Part shown: in pieces, positions 54,501 through 64,000 of the stretch | Layout: the number at the start of each line of letters is the position of its first letter | Numbering within the stretch: the first letter of the stretch is position 1 | Assembly (NCBI RefSeq): GCF_000471905.2 | Contig: NW_006494931.1 | Location: forward strand, 5,973,166 to 6,037,165 | DNA: 64,000 nucleotides | Direction: 5' to 3' | From: Amborella trichopoda | Taxonomy: Eukaryota > Streptophyta > Magnoliopsida > Amborellales > Amborellaceae | Made by a program: the position numbers and the translations under genes | The notes under the pieces: generated by a model | The model's input: only the letters and a program-made list of their open reading frames with translations | The model's database searches: none | What the model was told of the DNA's origin: nothing

Positions 54501-56116
54501 AGGAACGGGCAAATTTTTCATTTTGCGTCTAATTTCTTTTAATTCAATTTAATCTTAATTTTCAGTAATTCTGGTTAATTTAGATCATCCACCCATGTTT
54601 GGGGCAAATTCTATATATACATCGTACCATCAGTGTACACAAAGGAATCTCTCCCAAAAAGATTGAGTTTTTACTTAGTACAGCTTTTCTTTCTTTTCGT
54701 TGTTGTGTCACGTTTGGAGAGAGAGAGTAAGGTGAGAGAAACTTTTGGACCAGTACCCTCAGGTTTTAGGTAAATCTTCTCTCTTCCTTTTTTTTTTCTT
54801 TTATTCTCTCTCTTGCCCCCCTTTTCTTCTTCCTCTTCTCCGTTTGAGCTCCTCTCAGTGACCATGCACGACGGTGGCAGTGCCGTGCATGCCTCTCTTG
54901 CAGTCTCACAGGTCGCTCATGACGATGGCAGCGCCATGTGCGAGCTTCCTTCTGTCTCTATTTTATTCTCTATCTCTCTACCAAACTGGCAGACGGCACT
55001 GCTCATCACCGTTTGCAGACATATCCTCGATGCCTCAGCGAGGAACGCAGGTATTAAAACTTATTGCCGTCCGCGAGGGCTTAGCCCTGTCACGTGACTA
55101 TTGTAGGCAGTGATGTCCATCGTTGTCTGCAAAGGGTCGTGGCATTACCCATCGTCGTGCGCAGGCTCCACCTGCACCTTTCTGCGTCGGTGGTCATGTG
55201 CCTCACGAGAGGCAGTTGCCGCGTGACCTGTGAGAAGTTATTGTCGTGCGCTTCGCCAGAAGCTATCGCCGTCTGCAAGGGACGTATTATCTTCTCGTGT
55301 TGCCAACGACAATGCTGATTGTCGTCCACGGGCTTCTCGAATATTTCGCATCTAACGTCGTGTGTCTTGTGGGGAGCTATCGTCGTGAGCCTCACCAGAA
55401 GCCATTACCGCCTGCAATGGACACAACGTCTTCTCATGATGCGAACGGAGATGCCCATTGTTGTCTGGGTTCTTCCGCCTCTACCGTTTCGCTCTCTTTT
55501 CTCTCTCTTTCCTTCTCTTCACTCTTTTCTCTCCTCGCTTGATTGAGGATGGACTTAACCTAACACCGCCATATCGGCCTTGATTTCGAGTAGTATTGCC
55601 GCCATGCTGGTCCTGAATACCATGCCCATCTTGCTACCACTCTGAGTCGGTCACTGTCTGGCTATCAAATTAGTCTCTTCCCATCATCAAGTTCTCTTCT
55701 CTTTTCGACCTTCGCTCGAACCTTCCACTTCATCACTCTAAACCTCTCACATTCTTAGCCACATGAATGTGCATTGCCCTAAAACAAGGGTGGGGCATTT
55801 TGATCCACTTGTTCTGCAAATTAACCATAGAAGTGTTGTGCAAAAAAACAAGGAGTTTACAGGTTAAGGGAGTGATTCCGAATCAGCTAAAGCAGTTGGG
55901 GGGCTTTTCGACTTGATCTAAGAGAGCGCCCACGGGATCCACCCCGAGTAAGTCCCGAACCAATCTTAAAATTCCTCTCTCATCGGTTGGTATACCTACC
56001 CTTGCTCTTGAGCAAGCTTTCGAGATAGCGATCTCAAATCTCGAGTTCACTAGAAACCCGAAATACGTGCCTCCAAATCACCTAGATCCATAGGGTGAGA
56101 TTGAAGCACCCAATGA
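51561..56116 (+). repeat. 3' LTR of element A (4,556 bp)
   Basis: Start fixed by PPT and by the 5' LTR; end fixed by TSD CCCAA. U3 shares with LTR B the block around CGTCTCATCAAGACGAACG and ATATGTGGCACGCCCC (52,050-52,090). The promoter segment is repeated four times (52,404-54,795). U5 has CGTCGT-CGC-type short repeats (55,000-55,420). The end region 55,900-56,116 resembles the end of LTR B (18,280-18,530). Confidence 0.9.
52404..54795 (+). repeat. Four tandem copies of a roughly 600-bp promoter-bearing segment
   Basis: Unit starts (GTTGCCCCACGATCGTGACG) are at 52,404, 53,003, 53,598 and 54,199. Each unit has its own CTATATATAC TATA box (52,815, 53,410, 54,010, 54,611) and a GAGAGAGAGTAAGGTGAGAG leader. 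The 5' LTR has one unit only (start 44,412, TATA 44,834). Confidence 0.95.
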
Positions 56117-56121
56117 CCCAA
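56117..56121. other. Right target-site duplication of element A (CCCAA)
   Basis: Identical to 43,595-43,599; after it the minisatellite of element C resumes in phase. Confidence 0.9.
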
Positions 56122-57000
56122 GGATATGTAGTTTAAGGTCATGCAGCACAGACCATGGTTGTGCAGTTTAGGGTCATGCGGATAGGACCAAGGCTATGCA
56201 TTTTAAGGTCATGCAGCACGGACCAACGCTTTGCAGTTTAGGGTCATGCAGCTTGGACCAAAGTTGTGAGGTTTAGGGTCATGTAGCATGGACCAGGGTG
56301 TGCGTCGCCATGTAGGTGAAGCTGCATGGGGGATAGGTCTGTGGATAGCAATCTGACTCCCTAGGGATAAAAATAGTAAAGGTTATACACAAGCAAAGAG
56401 ATTTAGATGAAGATGGTGGCCCTACAAGGAGTGGCAAGCAGAAGCGGAATTCACTGGGGATTAGGAGGGTAAGTGTGACTCCTTGGGGATGATAAGTAAT
56501 AGTATGTGTATAACTCGGCTGAGAATGACAGGCCAGAGCACAGATGCGACCCCACTGGGGGTTGAAAATATAAGAATGACCCTAACTCCCTGGGGATAGT
56601 GGGTCGCAATAGGATGTGACTCCTGCTGGGGATATTGGTGTGAAAAGACCCATCGGGGAAGGCGACCCTCTTTTTCTTTTGCATACACCTAACTCCACTG
56701 GGGATATTGATGGAATACACCTAACTTCACTGGGGATGACAAGCCAAAGCACAGGTGTAACCCCAGTGGGAATAGTGGTAGAACACGCTCGACAGTAACT
56801 GGATCTAGCATACGGGAGCGCATGACAAGAAGTGGGGGTAGTTAAAGGTGCATGATGGAGGCTGAAGAGGGCTATGAGTGATGTGGCTCAATTAGAAAAA
56901 TAGAGGCCAGGAGAGTCTTGAGGTAATGGTGATTAGTGGAATGGGTACAATGGGTGGTGAAAGCGCCTTATCAGGTGTAGGGATATACGGTTGAGACTGT
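56122..57000 (-). repeat. 3' UTR of element C, continued, with PBS-complementary motifs
   Basis: GTCC/GACC units fill 56,125-56,310. From 56,360 to 56,740 there are repeated GTGACTCCTTGGGGA / AACTCCACTGGGGA motifs (56,451, 56,475, 56,546, 56,584, 56,616, 56,691, 56,723). On the sense (minus) strand of C these read TCCCCAGTGGAGTT. No gene is present. Confidence 0.85.
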
Positions 57001-57460
57001 TGTACGCTTCTTTGAGATATGGCCTTATAGAAGCTGATGCATGCTTTGGATGGTTACATGTTATGCTTTGAAGCCTCACAACTAGAACTGTGGTACACCT
57101 CTTTGATGTATGGTTTTATAGAGGTGGGCACATGCTTTGACGGTTGCATGCTATGCTTCAAAGCTTCACAGTCGGAACTATAGTATACCTCTTCGATATA
57201 TGGCTTTATAAAGGCAGGCGCATGCTTTGACGGTTGCATGCTATGCTTCGAAACCTCACAGTCGGAACTATGGTACACCTCTTTGTGATATGGCCTTGTA
57301 GAGGCGGACGGATGCTTTGAAGTGCATCCTCTGCTTCGAAACCTCACAGTTGGAACTGTGGCACACCTCTTTGTGATATGGCCTTGTAGAGGTGGTCGAA
57401 TGCCTTGATGGTTACATGGTCTGCTTTAAAACCTCATAGTCGGAACCGAGGTACACCTTG
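57001..57460 (-). repeat. About 89-90-bp minisatellite, five units
   Basis: Units share TGCTTCGAAACCTCACAGTC, GGAACTATGGTACACCTCTT and GGCTTTATAGAGG. On the minus strand (sense for C) three units read open as a 30-residue block with KHSMQPSKHAP and IKPYIEEVYYSSDCEA. Protein status is not claimed. Confidence 0.9.
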
Positions 57461-58260
57461 ATTTGGCAAGACACCTCGAAGGGGTGGTGTCTTTTCACCA
57501 GGGGCTTGTGAAGAATGATGCAGTAGGGAATGTTAGGAGGGTGTCATGCGGTAACCCCATGAAAATATGTAGAAACAGGAAGCAGTTTATAGTCATGTAA
57601 ATGGACTAGATGTCGCACAGTTTAATGTCTTGCTACAGGGACGTTTGACATTTTTACTCGTAATGACCCCTAGAGGAGGATCAACACGCCCGTCATTTGA
57701 GAGTGATTGCCCCGAAGGGTTTTCACTACACCCCCATTATTTTGTCAATCTTGATCATAGTGCCCTTGCTCGTTTTCACTGTGCCTGTCTTTTTTCTTTT
57801 TGACATGTTTTGCCCATGGTGGCCTTTGGGGGTGCACACCATGTTCGTCATCATTTTTTTTGAAAATTTTACCCATGATGCCCTTGTGGGTTTTCGTCAT
57901 GTCTGTCTTCTTCTTCTTCTTTTTTTTTACGGAAGTGTGTTTCAGGTCATGCCACCGTGAGCATCAATTTGGCATGTTTTAGAGTCATCTGTCGAGACCT
58001 AAGGGCATGTTTAAGGTCTTGCCTTCGAGACCGTCTATTGTGCATTTTAACGTCATGCCACTAGGACGTGTGCTATAGTTTAGGGTCATATAGCTTGGAC
58101 CGTGTGGTTTAAGGTTATGCAACTAGACCTCCCCTAAAATTTAAGGTCGTATAGTTTGGACCATGTAGTTTAGGGTTGTGCATCTAGACCGTCGCTACAG
58201 TTTAAGGTTGTATAGTTTGGACCATGTAATTTAGGATCGTGCATCTAGACCATGATGTTT
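57461..58260 (-). repeat. 3' UTR of element C, continued: both repeat families again
   Basis: Reverse copies of the GGGCATCGTGAGTAAAAATG / GAAAACCC family lie at 57,650-57,900 and GTCC/GACC units at 57,990-58,260. No gene is recognised. Confidence 0.8.
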
Positions 58261-58430
58261 GAGCAAACCTTCAATTTGAACTGCCTAGTCGACCATCTTG
58301 AAGAATGTATTGGGCCATGATGAAGTGACATAACGAGCCAATTCTAGGTGCATCCTGTCGATGCAGTACTCTATCTTTTGCGGCTCACCTATCGGTGTGG
58401 TCAGATTGATGGCCAGATCGTATGTCCTTG
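58261..58430 (-). pseudogene. Gag fragment, probably of element C
   Basis: The minus frame reads LAINLTTPIGEPQKIEYCID then RMHLELARYVTSSWPNTFFKMVD, and after a TAG AVQIEGLLKHHG. The spacing resembles the end of the retrotransposon gag domain in element B (DAVQTYIHNMQPE ... TTITELISKVM). It is cut upstream by the AT-rich array at about 58,430, and downstream it meets the 3' UTR minisatellite, so pol is missing from this copy. Gag identity rests on pattern only. Confidence 0.5.
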
Positions 58431-61400
58431 TTTTTCTTTTTCTTTTATTAATCTTTTTTTTCCCTCGTATTTCCTTGTTGGGACAATTGTTACTATCGAA
58501 GAGATATAATTTATATGTTTGAAACATATAGTAAAATTTCGATGTGAGACTAAAACAGAAAATACTTTTTGGTGCGACAAGGCACGCGAGGGATCTACAA
58601 TTGTTAGGTATGGGCCAAAGCTTATAACTACACAGGGTGGCCAAAATTTGAACTTAGCCAATATTTTTCTTTGATACTAAAATTTAAATTTGCACTAAGA
58701 TTAAAAAATAGTTCTATTTTTTTTCCAATTTTCTTATTTTGGCAAAAATGCAAAAGTGTTATGGCTAGTAAGATTTTTAAAATTTATTTTTATTACTTCT
58801 TTTTGGTATTTTTCTTAAACGGTTTTTTTTAAAAAAATACTAATTTTTTAGTTATTGTTTTCTTTTTTTTCCGTATTTTCTTTTTGAATTGTTTTGAAAT
58901 TCTTTTTTCCTTTTAGGAATGAAACCAGAGATCTAGTGATTCAATCCACTCAGAAAAGAAAAAACAATAGAGAGAAAAGAAAAAGGAGAAAAAATGAGCA
59001 AAATGTAAAAACAAAAAAAGTGATAGAAAAAAAGAAGAAAAGGACGACAAAAAAAAAAGAGAAATTTTTTTTTTTTTTTTTTTTCTTATCTTTTTTTTTT
59101 TTCCCTCTTATGTCCTTGTTGTGACAATTGTTAGTTTCGAAGAGATATAATTTATATATTTTAAACACATAGTAAAATTTCGATGTATGAGTAAAACAGA
59201 AAATACTTTTTGGTGCGGCAAGGCACGCGAGCATTTACAACTGTTAAGAGTGAAATTAGATATAGGCTAAAGCTTATGACTACACAAGGTGGCCAAAAGT
59301 GAAGCTTAGCCAGTATTATTCTTTAGTACTAAAATTTAAATTAGCACAATGATTAAAAAATAGCTCTATTTTCTTGAAATTTTCTTTTTTTGGAAAAAAT
59401 TCAAAAGTGTTATGGCCGGCAAGATTTTTAAAATATATTTTTACTACAGCATGTTGGTGTTTTTCTTAAACCTTTTCTTAAAAAAAAAAATTAATTTTTT
59501 TTATTTTTTGTCTTTTTTTATGGATATTTTCTTTTCGAATTGTTTTGAATTCTTTTTTTTTTTTCTTTTAGGAATGAAGTCAAAGATCAAATATTTCAAT
59601 CAATTAGAAAAGAAAAAAAAAAGAGAGAAAAAAGAAAAGGAGAAAAATGAAAAAAAAAAAAGAAAAAAAGAAAAAAAGAAAAAGAGAGAAGCAAAAGTAA
59701 AAGCGAAAAAATAATAATAAAATAAATAAGGAAAAAAACCAATTTTTTTTTTTTATCACTCGTATGTCCTTCTTGGGACAATTGATACTATCGAAGGGAT
59801 ACAATTTATATATTAGAAACATATAGTAAAATTTCGATATGGGACTAAAACAAAAAATACTATTTGGTGCGGCATGGCACGTGAGCATTTATAATTATTA
59901 GGATTGAAATTAGATATGGGCAAAAGCTTATGACTACTCAGTGTGGCTAAAAGTTGAGCTTTGCCAGTATTTATCTTTGATACTAAAATTTAAATTAGCA
60001 CTAAGATAAAAAAACAACTCTATTTTCTTTTAATTTTCCTATTGTAGCAAAAATTCAAAAGAGTTATGGCTAGTAAGATTTTTAAATTATATTTTTAGTA
60101 CAACATTTTCTGTGTTTTTCTTAAATTTTTCCTTTAAAAAAATTTAATTTTTTTATTTCTTGTCTTTTTTATTGGATATTTTCTCTTTGATTTGTTTTGA
60201 ATTCTTTTTTTCTTTTCTTTCACTTTTCTTTTAGGAATGAGTCAAAGATCTATTGTTTCAATCTATCAAAATAGAAAAAAAAAAAATAGAGAAAAAATAA
60301 AAAAAGACAAAAATAAAAAGAAAAAGAAAGGAAAAGAGAAACAAAGATGAAAAGAAAAATAAAAATAACAAAGAAAAAAAGGAAAAAATAAAAATAAAAC
60401 ATTTTTCCTTTCTTATGGGAAATATATCTTAGAGAGTAAAGAAAAAGGAGAAAAATGACAAAAAAAAAAAAAAAGAAGAAAAAAAGAAATAAAAGGGAAA
60501 AACAAAAATAAACAAAAACAAAACAGGACAAAAAAAACAATTTTTTTTTTTTTTTTTGTTTTACTCGTATGTCCTTGTTGCCACAATTGTTACTATCTAA
60601 GGGATACAATTTATATGTTAGAAGCATATTGTAAAATTCAATATGGGACTAAAACAGAAAATTCTATTTGGTGCGGCAAGGCACACGAGCATTTACAATT
60701 GTTAGGATTGAAATTAGATATGGGCAAAAGCTTATGACTACTTATGGTGGCTAAAAGTTGAGCATTGCCAGTATTGTTCTTTAATACTAAAATTTAAATT
60801 AGCACTAAGATTAAAAAATAGTTCTATTTTCTTTCAATTTTCTAATTTTGGCAAAAATTCAAAACTATTATGGCTAATAAGATTTTTAAAATTAATTTTT
60901 ATAACATCATTTTGATGTTTTTCTTAAACTTTTTCTTTAAAAAGAATTAATTTTTTTATTTCTTGTCTTTTTTATTGGATATTTTTCGTTTTGAATTGTT
61001 TCGAAATTGTGTTTTTCTTTTATTTTAGGAATGAAGCCAAAGATCTAATCTTTCAATCCTATCAGAAAAGATAAACAAAAAATAGAGAGAAAAGAAAAGG
61101 GAGAAAAAATGGAAAAAAAAAAGGGGAAAATAGAAGAAAAGGAAAAAGAAAGAAAAAAAGGAAAAAAAAACAATTTTTTATTTTTTCCCCCTTGTATGTC
61201 TTTTTTGCTACAATTGTTACTATTGAAGTGATACAATTTATATGGTAGAAACATAAAGTAAAATTTCGATGTGGGACTAAAACAGAAAATTCTTTTTGGT
61301 TCGGCAAGGCACGCGAGCATTTACAATTGTTAGGATTGAAATTACATATGGGCTAAAGCTTATGACTACACAGAGTGGCCAAATGTTGAGCTAAGCCAAT

Positions 61401-64000
61401 ATTATTCTTTGATATTAAAATTTAGATTAGAACTAAGATTAAAATATAGCTCTATTTTCTACCAATTTTCTCATTTTGACAAAATTCAAAAGTGTTATGG
61501 CTAGTAAGATTTTAAAAATTTATTATTATTACATCATTTATGTGTTTTTCTTAAACGTTTTTTTTTTAAATTTATTTTTTTTATTTCTCGTTTTTTTTAT
61601 TGGATATTTTCTTTTTGAATTGTTTTGAAATTCTTTTTTTCTTTGAGGAATGAAGCTAGAGATCTTGTGTTTCAATCCTATCAGAAAATAAAAAAAAAAT
61701 AGAGAGAAAAGAAAACGAAGAAAAAATGAGAAAAAAAAAAAACGAAAAGCGAGAAAAAAATAAGAACCGGAAGAAAAAAGTTGGAAAAAAAACAATTTCT
61801 TTTTTTCTTTTCTTTTTTTGATTTTGTTTATTTTATTTTATTTTACTTTTCTTATTTTATCTTTCCCCTCAATAGTCCTTGTTGGGACAATTGTTATTAT
61901 CGAAGAGATATAATTTATATGTTTGAAACATATAGTAAAGTTTTGATGTTGAACAAAGGCATGCAAGCATTTACATTTCTTAGGAGTGAAATTAAATATG
62001 GGCTCAAGATTATGACTACACAGGGTGGCCAAAAGTTAAGCATAGCCAGTACTATTCTTTGGTACAAAAAAAATATAAAAGAGAAAGAAAGGAAAAAAAT
62101 AAATTTTGTTTTTCTCCTCTTCTTCTTTTTTTCTATTCGATTTTTTTCTTCCCTCCCTCGTATATCTTTGGTCGGACAGTTTTTACTATCGAAGATATAT
62201 AATTTATTTGTTTGAAACATATAGTAAAATTTAGATGTTTGACTAAAACAGAAAATACTTTTGGTACAGCCAGGCACACGAGCATTTACAATTGTTAGAA
62301 GTGAAATTAGATATGGGCTAAAGCTTATACCTACATAGGGTGGCCAAAATTTAAGCTTAGCCAGTATTATTCTTTAGTACTAAAATTTAAATTAGCACTG
62401 AGATTAAAAAATAGTTCTATTTTCTTCTAATTTTATTATTTTTGAGAAAATTCAAAAGCGTTATGGCTAGTAAGATTTTTAAAATATATTTTTATTGCAT
62501 CGTTTTGGTGTTTTTCTTAAACTTTTTCTTAAAAAAAATTAATTTTTTTATTTCCTGTCTTTTTTATTGAATATTTTCTTTTTGAATTGTTTTGAAATTC
62601 TTTTTTTCCTTTCTTTCACTTTTCTTTTAGGAATGAAGCCAAAGATCTAATGTTTCAATACTAGAAGAAAAAATGCAAAAAATGAAAAAATAAATAAATA
62701 AATAAATAAAAATAAAAAATAAAAAAAAACATGGAAAAAGCAGAAAGAAAACAAAAAAAAAAAAATTTCTCTTTTTTTTTTTTAGTTTTCCCTTATGTCC
62801 TTGTTGGGACAAGTTTTACTATCGAAGAGATACAATTTATATGATATAAACATATAGTAAAATTTTGGTGTGGGACTAAAGCAGAAAATACTTTTGGTGC
62901 GGCAAGGGCACGCGAGCTTTTACTATTGTTAGACTGAAATTTGATATGGGCTAAAAGCTTATGACTACACAGGGTGGCCAAAAGTTGAGCTTAGTCAGTA
63001 TTATTCTTTGATACTAAAACTTAAATTAGCACTATGATTAAAAAATTGCTCTATTTTCTTCAAATTTTCTTATTTTGGCAAAAATTCAAAAGTGTTATGG
63101 CTAGTAAGATTTCTAAAATATATTTTTATTACATCATTTTGGTGTTTTTCTTAAACATTTATTTTTAAAAAATTAATTTTTTTATTTCTTGTCATTTTTA
63201 TTGGATATTTTCTTTTTGAATTGTTTTGAAATTCTTTTTTTCTTCCCTTTCGCTTTTGTTTTAGGAATGAAGCAAGAGTTTTAATATTTAAATTTTATCA
63301 AAAGAGAAAAAAAAAATTTTAGAGAAAAGAAAAAGGAGAAAAAAATGAGAAAAATAAAAAAATAAAAATAAAAAGAAAGAGAAAAAATGAAGAAAAAAAT
63401 AAAAGAGAAAAAAAAGGAAAAAGAACAAATTTTTTTTCTTTTCTTTTTTGATTTTTCTTTTCTTTTTTTTTCCCCCTCGTATGTCCTTGTTGGGACATGT
63501 GTTACTATCGAAGAGATATAATATAAATGTTTTATACATAAAGTAAAATTTCGATGTGGGACTAAAACAAAAGTTACTTTTTCTTGCTGCAATGCACATG
63601 AGCATTTACAATTGTTATGAGTGAAATTAGTTATGGGGAAGAACTTATGATTACATAGGGTTGCCAAAAGTTGGACTTAGCATGTATTATTCTTTGGTAC
63701 TAAAATTTAGTTTAACACTAAGATTAAAAAATAGCTCTATTTTCTTTCAATTTTCTTATTTTGGCAAAAATTCAAAAGTATTATGGCTAGGAAGATTTTT
63801 AAAATTTATTTTTATTACATCATTTTGGTATTTTTTTAAACTTTTTCTTAAAAAAGAATTAAATTTTTATTTCTTGTCTTTTTCATTGGATATTTTTTTT
63901 TCTAATTGTTTTGAAATTCTTTTTTTCATTTCTTTCACTTTCTTTTAAGGAATGAAGCCAAAGATTTAATGTTTCAATCCTATCAAAAAAGAAAGAAAAA
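58431..64000 (+). repeat. AT-rich tandem array of roughly 650-bp units, continuing past the window
   Basis: The unit anchor TATGTCCTTGTTGGGACAAT (or variant) lies near 58,470, 59,110, 59,766, 60,571, 61,196, 61,877, 62,163 (after a shortened unit), 62,796 and 63,481. Each full unit has AAAATTTCGATGTGGGACTA, GGTGCGGCAAGGCACGCGAG, CTACACAGGGTGGCCAAAAG, a T-rich arm, AGGAATGAAGCCAAAGATCT, then an A-rich arm and another T-rich arm. Spacing varies (about 625-805 bp) mainly in the A/T runs. Lys- or Phe-rich frames in it are not genes. Confidence 0.93.

Larger units (their letters stand above)
43600..56116 (+). mobile_element. Element A: Tat-lineage Ty3/gypsy retrotransposon nested in element C, internally deleted
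   Basis: Full extent is defined by TSD CCCAA, LTR starts at 43,600 and 51,561, and LTR end at 56,116. The 5' LTR is cut at about 45,464 and joined directly to the second half of the archaeal RNase H, so PBS, leader, gag, protease, RT and RNase H are gone. Integrase remains in part. The 3' region carries an ARGONAUTE-like fragment, an antisense TATA module and minisatellites. The terminal bases are TG...GA, not TG...CA. Confidence 0.9.

Noticed and set aside
56109-56113. Alternative TSD placement (LTR ending GAAGCA, then CCCAA)
   Set aside because: It would give the canonical CA end, but the remaining TGACCCAAGG then does not fit the minisatellite consensus; the placement at 56,117 restores it exactly.
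58894-63948. Many Lys-rich or Phe-rich frames in the AT-rich array
   Set aside because: They follow the poly-A/poly-T arms and change from unit to unit; no conserved protein emerges.

Overview
The window looks like a transposon graveyard from a large plant nuclear genome. I see no intact host protein gene, rRNA or tRNA gene. Nearly everything recognisable is decayed Ty3/gypsy LTR retrotransposon of the Tat/Ogre type. Evidence for that lineage: a second, archaeal-type RNase H between RNase H and integrase, a primer-binding site for tRNA-Arg, LTRs of about 4.5 kb, very long 3' regions full of tandem repeats, and antisense ORFs between pol and the 3' LTR. The species cannot be named from the sequence.

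Layout. (1) 1-12,560: element I. Plus-strand pol remains (RT, RNase H, archaeal RNase H, integrase; ends at 3,729) are followed by a long 3' region. That region holds an antisense plant-mobile-domain (PMD) ORF (8,343 down to about 4,930), a small antisense coiled-coil ORF (11,325 down to 10,903) and two minisatellites. (2) 12,561-14,012: nothing recognisable. (3) 14,013 to about 36,410: element B, a giant plus-strand element. Its 5' LTR is 14,013-18,530, PBS 18,535-18,553, gag 19,966 to about 21,470, a linker, broken RT/RNase H/archaeal RNase H, integrase with its core deleted, and an antisense ORF split by a solo LTR (27,182-28,519, TSD ATCCT). Repeat arrays, a polypurine tract and a truncated 3' LTR with a 350-bp assembly gap complete it. 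(4) 36,411-38,700: AT-rich unique-looking DNA with a tRNA-like relic and an ACGT-rich island. (5) About 38,700-58,430: element C on the minus strand, made of LTR, PPT, 3' UTR minisatellites and a gag scrap. Element A (plus strand, 43,600-56,116, TSD CCCAA) is nested inside C's minisatellite. (6) 58,431-64,000: an AT-rich tandem array of roughly 650-bp units running off the window.

The observations most worth following: element A carries a fragment that reads as the N-terminal part of an ARGONAUTE4-clade gene, lying downstream of a conserved antisense TATA module. The 3' UTR minisatellites repeatedly carry a 13-14 nt motif that is the reverse complement of the tRNA-Arg PBS. The antisense ORFs of elements I and B keep reading frame far better than the sense pol genes. 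The 3' LTR of element A has a four-fold tandem amplification of its promoter segment.

All similarity calls come from reading motifs and comparing copies by eye; no database search was run.
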